A stretch of 64,000 nt of DNA from Nematopogon swammerdamellus. Lineage: Eukaryota > Arthropoda > Insecta > Lepidoptera > Adelidae. Both the position numbers and the translations under genes were made by a program. The DNA lies in contig OX336348.1 in the NCBI GenBank assembly GCA_946902875.1, forward strand, positions 18,625,741-18,689,740, in the 5' to 3' direction. Every line of letters begins with the position of its first letter. Position 1 is the first letter of the stretch. Below the pieces are notes generated by a model. That model was not told the origin of the DNA. It did no database searches and saw only the letters and a list, made by a program, of their open reading frames with translations. Positions 54,724 through 64,000 of the stretch are shown one piece after another.

Positions 54724-54734
54724 TTCCTCCCTCT
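54724..54734 (-). promoter_or_regulatory. Polypurine tract
   Basis: On the minus strand AGAGGGAGGAA sits directly before the 3' LTR (TGCACTGG), the position and composition of a plus-strand primer. Confidence 0.75.
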
Positions 54735-56092
54735 GTCGGGAGCACTGAAGGTACCTGAACAGCCAGGAAGAAGTCAAGTTTCGAATGCAATTCATGATAT
54801 CTTAGTCGTTATGAAAGATTACATCAGCATCATCAAGAAAAAAAAATTCGGAGGGATGAAAACTGTGTCTTGTCCTGATATAACCGCCCATTAAATCAGG
54901 TGATCGCCATCCTCGAGAATACCAACGTCTGAATCGCAGTTCTGCCTACGCAGGTTACGATCAGCAAAGGATACCATCACCGACATGATGACAATTATCT
55001 TGTTTACATATATAAAGGAATTCACTTAACTTTCGTGCTTTTGATCACGCCGGAAACACAACATCGAACGATGTGAAGTGTAGCTAGCAGTAGCCGCAAG
55101 AGTCGAGAAGCCGAACCCCGCATGAAAAATAGAAAAATTAAATTAGTATTTTTCATAATAGGGAAGGAATTATCAGAAATTGTATTTATTATGTATGACA
55201 GGTCTCCATGTTTACCCCTCTGACAACTGTTACCATAGTAACGTCACTTTTTTTTTTTTCCTGTCATACAAAACTTCTGAAAATTCTTGTTTTTGGAACA
55301 ACCAAAGATTCGGAATGAATGTAACTACGTGTTATCATCTATCTACCTTAGGTAAAATTATTGATAATTTATGTAAAAAGCATATTTCACATATTATTGT
55401 ATTATGACAATACTGAATAATCATAAACTATAATTAATTAAAATTATAGCTACATAAAATAATATTGACCAAACAATATATTCTATGAGCAACACAAACA
55501 AACGTTTGAAACAAAGATTATACTTTGCGAACTGGATAGAGAGTAGACAGATTAATAATTCTAAATTAAACAAACAACCAGAAAAATAAATTCTGTGACA
55601 TTAATTGCTAGGTAAAAATTATAAAATAAAGTTATAGAATTATTTACTATTTAAAGAATTAATTAATTAATTAATTAATTTAATTTAAAGAAACAGGAGG
55701 AGAAACACTTTCATCCTCTGAATCTATTTAAAACTAAAGTAAAGAAAATTAAAATTAAATTATTGCAAATAATAAAAAAACAAATTCAACGATTGAGATT
55801 GAAATTAATTATTGCAAATAATTAAAAAAAACTTCAACGGTTGTATTTTTTTCTTTTTTTTTCTACTTTTTATATATATTTTATATTTTACATATTCCAA
55901 ATTTATAATTAATAATTACCGTGAAGTAAATTATTAATAATATTCACCGGGTGGGGATGAATTTTTAGAATATTGAAAATAAAAAAGATTATAAAATAAT
56001 ATAAAAATGCAATAACTACAATATTATAATTACTAAAACAAGAACTAGACTCACATGAAACTAGTCTCTAGGGAAAAATGGTTTGAGTCTAT
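54735..56092 (-). other. Gypsy 3' non-coding region, AT-rich
   Basis: About 1.36 kb, strongly AT-rich beyond 55,130. Short frames only; none resembles an envelope. ATTA/AATT repeats near 55,655-55,690. Confidence 0.5.
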
Positions 56093-57739
56093 CTAATCTA
56101 CGTGAACAGTCAAGGGTTTGGCCCTAGGCTTATTTGGAAGTCTTATCCTATAATTTACAGGAGATGTCCATTCCACGACAATGTATGGACTTTCAAAATG
56201 TCGAGCAAGTTTATACGACTTCCCAATATACCTTTTCGGACAGAACAATAACACTTGTTGATTGATCGCATAGACCATATCTGTATGACGTTTGTCATAT
56301 CGTTCTTTCTGCTTGACTTGCGCAGAACGAATTCTGCCCAATGCTTGCTCTGTCAATTGTGTCAGAAAATCTATTTTATGTTCTAGCGTATCAATACAAG
56401 CATCATTATTTACATCATAATCCTTTAATAGGATATCCGAAGGAAAAACTGGTGTTCTTCCGTAAATGATTACGAAAGGTGCTACCTTCGTAGTATTATG
56501 TACAGAACAATTATAAGCAAACGTAACTAAAGGGACAAATGTACACCAGTCATTCTGTTCCGGATTAATATATTTAGAAAGAGAAGTCACGATAGTGTCA
56601 TTAAATTTTTCAGTCAGTCCATTCCCTTGAGGATGACAAACCGAAGTGAACCGCGATTTGGCACCTAGTAGCGAAATTAATTTTTTTACTAATTTGCTAG
56701 TAAAAACCAAAGAGATAAAAACAGACCCTCTATCCGTAACAAATTCCATTACAACCCCATGTCGAGCAAATATTTGTTCTAATATGAATGAGGCTACAAC
56801 AGGTGCGGTAGCCGCAGTTACTGCTCTAGATTCAGACCACTTAGAAAGATAGTCAACCGCAGTAATAACATATTTATTACCATGTCGACTCTTAGGAAAA
56901 GGGCCTATAAAGTCCATGCCTACCTTATGAAATATTCCTGTCACCGGAACAGACTGTAAATTCCCTGCTGGTTTACCTGCCTTACGCTTTCTCTGTTGGC
57001 AGACAACACAAGTCTTTACATAAGTCTCTACTTTTGAATCGATATTCCTAAAATAAAACCTACTGTTTATTTTCCCTAAGGTCTTCGCCAGACCGAGATG
57101 ACCACCTGTTAGAGGATCGTCGTGGGCTTCTTCTAAAATTTTTGGTATCCATTTCAATGGAACTACCAATAGCTCACGATTAATCGTATTATATTTTACA
57201 CGTTTATAAAGAAGATTATTTTTAATAAAGAACCCTTTATATGAACCGACGTTTTTATTTCTAATGGTTTGTATCATTCCCCAACAGAACATATCACTGT
57301 GCTGTAAGGTAACGAAATCTACACTAGATGAAATTCCGTACGTTGGCACATCTAACTCAGAGCTATCTGCCGGTGAGGAATCTACTTCTGGGATATTCCT
57401 AGATAGCGCATCGGCCACCGCATTTTGCTTGCCTGCCCTATGCACTATTTCGATATCGTAATCCTGGATTTTTAACGACCACCTAGCTAATCTAGCATTT
57501 ACGTCCTTCGCTGTTTGTAGCAAACACAAAGCTTTATGGTCGCTTATAACTTGAACTTTCTTTCCCCAAATGTACTGTCGAAAGTAGTTCAAGGCCCATA
57601 TTACTGTCAGACACTCTTTCTCCGTTGTACTGTATTTATGTTCAGTCACGGAAAGTTTCCTAGAGGCGAAAGCAATTGGATGAAAAACATCTACACCCTG
57701 TGAGATTTCCGCCCCTAGACACAGGTCAGAAGCGTCCAC
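56093..57739 (-). CDS. Gypsy pol: RNase H and integrase
   Basis: A 548-codon open frame. RNase H: M-D-A-S-D-L-C-L-G at the start, T-x-x-E-K-E-C, S-D-H-K-A-L, and A-D-A-L-S-R. Integrase: zinc-binding H...H...CVVCQ, catalytic core G-M-D-F-I-G-P, F-V-T-D-R-G-S, and the E of PQGNGLTEKFN, thus D, D, E all present. The C-terminal domain is GPY/F-like (ARHFESPYIVVEW). The frame joins the upstream RT in a different phase (frameshift between 57,765 and 57,739), so in this copy it is not translated as part of a full pol. Confidence 0.88.
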   Translation of the reverse strand: MDASDLCLGAEISQGVDVFHPIAFASRKLSVTEHKYSTTEKECLTVIWALNYFRQYIWGKKVQVISDHKALCLLQTAKDVNARLARWSLKIQDYDIEIVHRAGKQNAVADALSRNIPEVDSSPADSSELDVPTYGISSSVDFVTLQHSDMFCWGMIQTIRNKNVGSYKGFFIKNNLLYKRVKYNTINRELLVVPLKWIPKILEEAHDDPLTGGHLGLAKTLGKINSRFYFRNIDSKVETYVKTCVVCQQRKRKAGKPAGNLQSVPVTGIFHKVGMDFIGPFPKSRHGNKYVITAVDYLSKWSESRAVTAATAPVVASFILEQIFARHGVVMEFVTDRGSVFISLVFTSKLVKKLISLLGAKSRFTSVCHPQGNGLTEKFNDTIVTSLSKYINPEQNDWCTFVPLVTFAYNCSVHNTTKVAPFVIIYGRTPVFPSDILLKDYDVNNDACIDTLEHKIDFLTQLTEQALGRIRSAQVKQKERYDKRHTDMVYAINQQVLLFCPKRYIGKSYKLARHFESPYIVVEWTSPVNYRIRLPNKPRAKPLTVHVD

Positions 57740-57764
57740 GGTTATTCGCGTAACTAAATCGTTC

Positions 57765-58134
57765 CTATCCGAAAAATGATGTAAAATGGGCGTGGAAGTT
57801 ATTTTTCCCTTTAGAATTTTGAAAGACTTCCTGCTCGTCTGACCAGTGGAACCTTGTGTCGACCTTCAACAACGTAGTAAGTGGCAACGCAATTTCAGCA
57901 AAGTTATTAATGAATTTTCTATAGAAAGAAGCTAGACCTAAAAATGAGCGGACGTGTTTAACAGTAGTGGGTCGTGGAAAATTTTCTACACTCTCTAAGT
58001 TTTTCTTAGAAGGAGTGATTCCGGCTACCGAAACTTGATGACCCAATACCGTTACCTCTTCGAATCCAAAGAAGCATTTGTTCGGCTTCAATTTCAAGTT
58101 TGCCTCCCTGAGTCTACCTAATACCGACTTAAGA
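57765..58134 (-). pseudogene. Gypsy RT, C-terminal part (right after the Helitron)
   Basis: Continues RT with the L-K-x-x-K-C-x-F and LGHQVS blocks and R-S-F-L-G-L-A-x-F-Y-R-K-F-I of the connection region. Counting out the 2901 bp Helitron, this is in the same frame as the N-terminal RT part at 61032-61571 (366 bp apart, a multiple of three). Confidence 0.85.
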
Positions 58135-59205
58135 TCAATCATCATCAATCAATCAATACTAATAATAAATCTGTAAGGGGTGGTCTTGGAGTAAGTTACT
58201 TTGTTTTAGGAAATATTGAGTTTGTAGACTCTATGTATGATACTAAAGCTAAATTGACGATTTTTAGAAATCTTTTCTGTATGTATGTATGTATGTATGT
58301 TCCTCCATAACTCTTAAAGCCATCATCCGAATTTGATGAAACTTAGTACAAGCCCATTTTACTACACGGGACACAGGATAGGCTAACTAAAATTCACTTG
58401 CGGTTAAGCTAAGATGTGGCTCCCATACAAATCGAATTGTTCCAAGCGCCGAAATAAAGTTATGGGAGGCGGCGCGGCGCGCGGGCGGCGCGGCGGCTGG
58501 TAGCGCGGCTGGCAGAGGCTGGCGGCGGCGGCGCGCCGGCGGCGGAGGCGCGGGGCACGGAGCGGGGTGCGGTCTGGCGGAACGTGGTGTGTGTGTGTAT
58601 GCATTGTCTCGAGCAGAGTTTTGTAGGTTTACTTCGTTTGGTACCTATTTATTTGATTAATTTTAGGTGCAAAGTAAAAGTGTCGTTGCGAGTCGATGTT
58701 AGCGGATATTTACTTAACTGAAGTTCCTATTTTAATAAGTTAATTGATCGTATGTTTATGTTATATTGTACGTAGTGTAGTATGCGTGCAATATTAGCGA
58801 AAAGATTCTTATTTTTACCCGACTACGGCGAAGCGAAAAGGAGAGTCATGTGTTTGACCGGTATGTAGGTATGTATGTATGTTCATCTGTTCCCTCATAC
58901 ATACATAACTTCGAAACTACTTATCATAATTAGACAAATGAGGTATCGTTTGATGCGTTTTGACCGTCCGCTGGTTATAGGCTATGTGACGTCCCATAAA
59001 ATTGGATATGGCGCCCCTAGAGGACATAAAGTCATGACCTAAAAAAAATGTTTTTAATGATGCCGTGTTGGGTCTCAAATAAAAGGGCTTAATTAGCTCA
59101 TTTCATTTATATATTGTTAGCTTGCTTTCGGATTTGCTTGCATGTATCCGACAATTGGGAATAATTTCTAAAATCAGGCCTCACTCCAAACTTACCCAAA
59201 ATAAA
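58135..59205 (+). other. Helitron 1, 5' body
   Basis: Contains (TATG)n tracts at 58,279-58,300 and 58,862-58,882, a GC-rich block at 58,456-58,590 (CGCGGCGCGCGGGCGGCGCG), and GACTACGGCGAAGCG. It is the part shared with Helitron 3 (36.1-36.8 kb) and, from about 58,810 on, with Helitron 2. Confidence 0.75.
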
Positions 59206-59239
59206 TCCTACTAATATTATAAACGCGAAAGTTTGTGAA

Positions 59240-59632
59240 TGAGTTGAGTTCAGGAAGACGATAAACTTACTCAAAGAAAGTTAGTAAGTAAGGGCGAGGC
59301 CGAAGGCCGAGCTGCGTTTGGGAAGACCATAAACCTTCTCGAAGAAAGTAAGTAACGAAGGGCGAGGCCGAAGGCCGAGCTGCGTTCAGGAAGACCATAA
59401 ACCTACTCGAAGAAAGCAAGCAACAAAGGGCGAGGCCGAAGGCCGAGCTGCGTTCAGGTAGATCATAAACCTTCTCGAAGAAAGCAAGTAACAAAGGGCG
59501 AGGCCGAAGGCCGAGCTGCGTTCAAGAAGACGATAAACCTTCTCGAAGACAGTAAGTAACTATGGGCGAGGCCGAAGGCCGAGATGTGTTAAGGAAGAGG
59601 ATAAACTTTTTCGAAGAAAGTAAGTAACAAAG
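59240..59632 (+). repeat. Tandem array arm 1 (Helitron 1)
   Basis: About six ~67 bp units in the GGGCGAGGCCGAAGGC orientation. Confidence 0.85.
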
Positions 59633-59635
59633 AAG

Positions 59636-60990
59636 TTACTTTCTTTGAGAAGATTTATGGCCTTCCTGAACGCAGCTCGGTCTTCGGACTCGCCCTTTGC
59701 CTGTTACTTACATTCTTCGAAAAGGTTGTCTTCTTCCTGAACGCAGCTCGGCCTTCGGCCTCGCCATTTGTTACTTACTTTCTTAAAGATGGTTTATCCT
59801 CTTCCTGAACGCAGCTCGGCCTTCGGCCTCGCCCATAGTTACTTACTGTCTTCGAAAAGGTTCATCGTCTTCCTGAACGTAGCTCGGCCTTCGGCCTCGC
59901 CCTCTGTTACTTACTTTCTTCGAGAAGGTTTATGGTCTTCCTGAACGCAGCTCGGCCTTCGGCCTCGCCCTCTGTTGCTTACTTTCTTCGAAAAGGTTAT
60001 CCTCTTCCTGAACGCAGCTCGGCCTTCGGCCTCACCCATAGTTACTTACTGTCTTCGAGAAGGTTTATCGTCTTCCTGAACGCAGCTCGGCCTTCGGCCT
60101 CGCCATCTGTTACTTACTTTCTTCGAAAAGGTTATCCTCTTCCTGAACGCAGCTCGGCCTTCGGCCTCGCCCATAGTTACTTACTGTCTTTGAGAAGGTT
60201 AATCGTCTTCCTGAACGTAGCTCGGCCTTCGGCCTCGCCCTTTGTTACTTACTTTCTTCGAGAAGTTTTATGGTCTCCCTGAACTCAGCTCGGCCTTCGG
60301 CCTCGCCCTCTGTTACTTACTTTCTTCGAAAAGGTTATCCTCTTCCTGAACGCAGCTCGGCCTTCGGCCTCGGCCATAGTCACTTACTGTCTTCGAGAAG
60401 GTTTATCGTTTTCCTGAACGCAGCTCGGCCTTCAGCCTCGCCTATAGTTACTTACTGTCTTCGATAAGGTTTGTCGTCTTCCTGAACGCAGCTCGGCCTT
60501 CGGCCTCGCCCTCTGTTACTTACTTTCTTCGAAAAGGTTATCCTCTTCCTGAACGCAGCACGGCCTTCGGCCTCGCCCATAGTCACTTACTGTCTTCGAG
60601 AAGGTTTATCGTTTTCCTGAACGCAGCTCGGCCTTCGGCCTCGCCCTCTGTTACTTACTTTCTTCGAAAAGGTTATCCTCTTCCTGAACGCGGCTCGGCC
60701 TTCGGCCTCGCCCTCTGTTACTTACTTCTTCGAAAAGGTTATCCTCTTCTTGAACGCAGCTCGGCCTTCGGCCTCGCCCTTTGTTACTTATTTTCTTAAA
60801 GATGGTTTATCCTCTTCCTGAACGCAGTTCGTCCTCCGGCCTCGCCCATAGTTACTTACTGTCTTCGAGAAGGTTTGTCGTCTTCCTGAACGCAACTCCG
60901 CCTTCGTCCTCAAAAAGTTACTCACTTTCTTCGAGACGGTTTATCGATTACCTGAACCCAGCTCGCCCTTAAGTTACTTACTTTCTTCCT
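59636..60990 (-). repeat. Tandem array arm 2 (Helitron 1)
   Basis: About 20 units in the opposite orientation, ending next to the Helitron 3' hairpin. Arm lengths are unequal here but nearly equal in Helitron 2, so array size changes fast. Confidence 0.85.
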
Positions 60991-61035
60991 TCGAAATACG
61001 AATTTCACGCGGGCGAAGCCGCGGGCAAAAGCTAG

Positions 61036-61571
61036 TTACAAATAAATTCCTCAAACGTCTTGCCATATACTAAAATGTCATCTAAATAGACAATCGCGCC
61101 TCTATATTTTAATCCTCCCAGCACCCTATCTAGAGTCCTTTGAAAAAACGAGGGAGCTATTTTTATTCCGAAGGGAATCTTATTAAATTCAAACAAGCCA
61201 GTAGACGTGATATAGGCGGTCTTTTCTTTATCTTCTTCTTTAATTGGAACCTGCCAATAACCCGCTAGCAGATCCAGGGTGGCAAAATATTTTGCACCTT
61301 CTAATGACGCTAACAAATCGTCTATTCGAGGGAGTGGATAGCTGTCACACTTAATAGTCTTGTTTAGCTTCCTATAGTCTACACAGAACCGCCAGGACCC
61401 GTCAGGCTTCTTGATCAAAACTTCAGGGGACGCATACGGACTCTTCGATTCCCTAATGATATCATTCTGTAGCATTTCCGCTACCTGCTCCTCTATGATG
61501 TCCCGTTGCTTTGGTGAAACCCTGTACGGAGGCCTATGTACCGGACGTGCATGTCCTGTGTCAATTGACAA
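61036..61571 (-). pseudogene. Gypsy RT, N-terminal part
   Basis: Carries P-P-Y-R-V-S-P, D-G-S-W-R-F-C-V-D-Y-R-K-L-N, the catalytic F-A-T-L-D-L, I-P-F-G-I, and Y-L-D-D at 61077-61088. The frame is cut by the Helitron just after F-E-E-F-I. The usual F-G-L/M reads F-G-I. Confidence 0.88.
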
Positions 61572-62314
61572 CTCCCCGACGTATACGTACCTATCTCTTT
61601 ATTATTATACGCAAAACGATCCCTAAACGCATCTAGCAATATCTTAAGTTTACCTAACTTTTCCCCCCCCAACTCAGATGAGATTGTAAAGGAAGGTTTT
61701 GCTTCAGACAGAACATTACAAATATGACCTACATGTGGCCCCGCATTACTGAGATACGATCGCGTTTTCGCATCTACTATGCACTCCACCGGCAATGGTG
61801 TGCATTCAGTGAACCCTATCGTGACTCCTAAAGCATAAAGATGTATTACCTTTGAACGGTAATCTAGTACACATTCTGTAAAATTCAAAAAGTCACACCC
61901 TAAAATTAATTGAGCAGACAGCTTATTTACAACTATACAATCTAGAGTGAACCTAGCTCCCTTTATCTCTAGATCCACAATAGCATGGCCAGCTATGTTC
62001 AGCGCCTCCCCCGACGCTGAGCGAAGTATGAAGTTGGCATCCCTCATAGGTAGGATGTCCTCATGATGAATCTCAGTGCTATCAATGCAGCTGAGAACGG
62101 CACTACTATCTAGTAAGCCAATTAGCTTATGTCGATGTTTTCCTTTTGTGAGCACACAAGTTAAGTTCAAAGTCGTACCTTTGTACGGCGACACCACTTG
62201 GTCAGCGTGCCTCGTTAGTGCTGGTGCCGCCGGGGTCCATTTCCCGACTGCTGCCCTGCTGGCGGTCCTCTCCACTCCTCTTGTGGAGGAGGCTGGATCG
62301 ATCGCCTCCCCCAC
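61493..62314 (-). pseudogene. Gypsy protease region
   Basis: An open frame overlapping gag by 100 bp in another phase, and RT by 79 bp in a third. The aspartic protease shows G-L-L-D-S-S-A (about 62,100-62,120), where a D-T/S-G-A is expected, then LILGCDFL. The Gly-to-Ser change at the active site would probably inactivate it. A frameshift is needed to reach RT near 61,560. Confidence 0.75.
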
Positions 62315-62886
62315 GGTTGAGCCTGCAGACCTTGCCGTGACCGTAGGTTGTAGGGGAATTCCTGCGCGTCATGGTAGGTCTCAGTCTCCATCATGTGATA
62401 AGAAGAAGAAGTCACACTCGGATTAGAAGGTGGCTGTACGTAATTGTCTATTTCCTTCAACACGTTTTTCAACTGCGCAGTTGTGTCGAATCCCCTACCG
62501 ATAACCCTATCTTTATAAACAGGATTGAGTCCATTGATTATGTACTTCACAATCTTATTTTCATCGACGACCTTCGCCTTTGTAGCGAGGTTCAACTTGG
62601 AGTACACGTAGTCTAACACTTTTGAATTCTCTTGTTGTGTCGTTAATAGAAGCATTAAATAGTCAGTTGCTACCGGAAACTCGAGAATTAATCGTTGTTT
62701 GATTTCTTCATAGTCCAGTTCCCTAATCCTTTTAAAATACAAGAGTGCTGGACCTTGTAAATATAAACCTATAGAGTTTTTTTTGGTTTCTACAGACCAA
62801 GCTAAACGCGCCGCAAGAGATTCGAATTCGATAAAAAAGTCAGAGATGTCATCGAATTGACGTCCCTCGAATCTATGCAGCGACAT
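62215..62886 (-). pseudogene. Gypsy gag
   Basis: From the Met at 62,886 (MSLHRFEG), preferred over an upstream one at 62,931 because similarity to retrotransposon gag starts there. It holds a capsid-like region (F-D-D-I-S-D-F-F-I-E-F, then L-Q-G-P-A-L-L-Y) and a long helical stretch, ending in a Pro/Gln/Arg-rich tail. No CCHC knuckle is visible before the stop. Whether that is native or damage is unclear. Confidence 0.75.
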
Positions 62887-62931
62887 TATATAGTTTAGCG
62901 TGCCGCTACCATGTAATAATAGAAAACACAA

Positions 62932-63124
62932 AACACATAGCTTTTGAGCGACGAACGACTGTACGACGCTACAGCAGTGCGATCAGCACGCGGCGACGAC
63001 TCGCCATTTACTCCACCTCTTCGGTGCGTTGGGGTTGCGCAGCGAAGACAGCAAAGCAGTCCACTCGTCCTGTGAGAAGTACTCCTGTGACACGACGGCG
63101 TCACGACGGCGCCTCCAGCACTTT
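62932..63124 (-). other. Gypsy 5' leader
   Basis: Sequence between the 5' LTR and gag. TGGAGGCGCCG lies five bases inside the 5' LTR end (minus strand) and could be a primer-binding site; the tRNA is not identified. Confidence 0.5.
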
Positions 63125-63399
63125 TGCACTGATGATTACTTTCACCTGCTTAATATTCTTGTTCTCTATCTTGAAAGAAACTCGAATAGACGATGCAGTG
63201 AAATCATTTATTCCACGTTATAAATTGAGATTACATGTTGAGATTTAGAACTCTAGGGCCGAACTGCACATTACAAAGCAAAACAATAACAAGAACAAAA
63301 CAGGATTACATTCGAAACAAACATATTTTAATTTTGAAAAGCATAGATTTTCTCTATGGCCAAAAGTATAAAATCTTGCGCTGGCAAACTGCCAGTGCA
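63125..63399 (-). repeat. 5' LTR of the Gypsy element
   Basis: 275 bp, near-identical to 54443-54723. Followed on the plus strand by AGAC and then BEL/Pao integrase. Confidence 0.9.
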
Positions 63400-64000
63400 A
63401 GACCTAACATCTGAGTGATTTCTAGCTGCGTTTAGACGAATGATTGCGAGAAGAGGTATGGTGTCTGACGTGTTCAGTGATAACGGCACCAACTTTCAAG
63501 GTGCTTATAAACAAATTCGACAGTTTTATCGTGAATGCGGCGATGAACTAGTGCGATCGTGTGCAGTAATCGGAATCACTTGGCATTTTCAGCCCCCTAC
63601 CGGCTCTCATTTTGGTGGTATTTGGGAGGCTGGTATTAAGTCGTGCAAACATCATCTCGCTCGCGTAGTCGGGAAACAAGTGCTCACGTACGAAGAGTTC
63701 AATACGTTGTTATGTCAGACGGAGTCAATCTTAAACTCTCGCCCGTTGTGTCCATTGAGCAATGATCCTTCTGATCCTCAAGCGTTAACTCCAGGTCATT
63801 TCTTGATCGGAAAGCCTTTAGTTGCGATGCCCGAACCGAACTTAATTGACGTGAATCCCAATCGATTATGCCGATGGAAACTATTGAAACAAATTATGCA
63901 AAATTACTGGAAAAGATGGAGTCGGGAATATCTCAACATCTTGCAACAGCGAAGCAAATGGACTTCAAGCAAGGGTTCCTTGGAAGAGGGTCTTGTCGTC
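63400..64000 (+). pseudogene. BEL/Pao integrase, second part (runs off the window)
   Basis: Resumes the integrase core: FSDNGTNF (second catalytic Asp), GITWHFQPPTGSHFGGIWEA (with the catalytic Glu) and the BEL-type SILNSRPL, LTPGHFLIG and C-R-W-K-L blocks. One stop codon near 63,418 breaks the join. The rest, and any LTR, lies beyond the window. Confidence 0.88.

Larger units (their letters stand above)
58135..61035 (+). mobile_element. Helitron 1, 2.9 kb, inserted in Gypsy RT
   Basis: 5' terminus TCAATCATCATCAATCAATC after A; 3' terminus GCGGGCAAAAGCTAG before T, with a CGGGCGAAGCCGCGGGC hairpin just inside, as in Helitrons. There is no target duplication, and removing exactly this interval rejoins the Gypsy RT in frame. 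A second 5'-terminus-like sequence, TCCTACTAATATTATAAACG, lies inside at 59,206. No Rep/helicase ORF. Body parts recur in Helitrons 2 and 3. Confidence 0.88.
54443..63399 (-). mobile_element. Ty3/Gypsy element nested in BEL/Pao integrase
   Basis: LTRs at 54443-54723 and 63125-63399, TG...CA ends, AGAC duplicated on both sides (54439-54442, 63400-63403). The coding strand is minus: gag 62886-62215, protease 62314-61493, RT from 61571, RNase H and integrase to 56093. A Helitron (58135-61035) splits RT. LTRs differ by a 6 bp indel and a handful of bases. Several frameshifts exist in pol, so the copy is inactive, though its RNase H/integrase frame is open for 548 codons. The 1.35 kb between integrase and the 3' LTR is AT-rich without an envelope-like ORF. 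Confidence 0.9.

Noticed and set aside
54735..56092. Envelope gene in the Gypsy element
   Set aside because: No ORF of adequate length or surface/transmembrane pattern on the minus strand; the region is AT-rich non-coding.
59240..60990. CRISPR-like array
   Set aside because: Units are contiguous degenerate tandem repeats with no unique spacers, in a eukaryotic Helitron.

Overview
The window is eukaryotic and almost certainly from a moth or butterfly. The clues are Helitrons ending in the lepidopteran-type sequence GCGGGCAAAAGCTAG, tRNA-derived SINEs, RTE tails carrying the GTCCACTGCTGGACATA motif, (CATA)n and (CGGA)n tracts, and a CCTAA-like run. I see no convincing complete host gene. Nearly everything is transposable element, in several generations of nesting, with two small exon-like islands (22.3-22.6 kb and 43.8-44.1 kb).

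Layout. 0.8-4 kb: the 3' half of a restriction-like-endonuclease LINE (-), then a decayed Penelope-like element (+). 4.06-12.96 kb: one LINE split by a 7.7 kb element with ~460 bp inverted ends. That element holds SINEs, an RTE tail and two copies of a second LINE, copy B inserted head-on into copy A. 14.2-19.7 kb: an apparently full-length LINE with two open ORFs. 20.0-21.4 kb: a diverged solo LTR on the minus strand. 21.6-25.5 kb: SINEs that fuse a tRNA-like head to a 5S rRNA-like segment, a possible two-exon mini-gene, and unresolved sequence. 25.7-28.4 kb: a LINE with an 898-codon open frame (-). 29.1-32.1 kb: a large inverted repeat around remnants of a spliced gene. 32.6-33.2 kb: a LINE tail. 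33.2-42.95 kb: a Helitron (-) carrying a young non-coding LTR retrotransposon (36,789-42,917). 45.5-48.8 kb: a second Helitron, with a MITE inside. 48.9-50.7 kb: an R1-like LINE tail. 50.7-64 kb: a BEL/Pao element (+) whose integrase is split by a Ty3/Gypsy element (-), whose own RT is split by a third Helitron.

Several joins can be resolved to the base: Gypsy in BEL (TSD AGAC), Helitron in Gypsy (A|T site, pol frame continuous without it), non-coding LTR element in Helitron (TSD ATTT), LINE B in LINE A (TSD CCTTTTTGGG), foldback element in LINE (TSD AGT). Most protein-coding copies are broken. Those with long open frames are the 14-19 kb LINE, the 25.7-28.4 kb LINE, and the RNase H/integrase part of the Gypsy element.

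All calls come from reading the sequence and recalling protein families. No database search was run, so clade names within LINEs and LTR elements are provisional.
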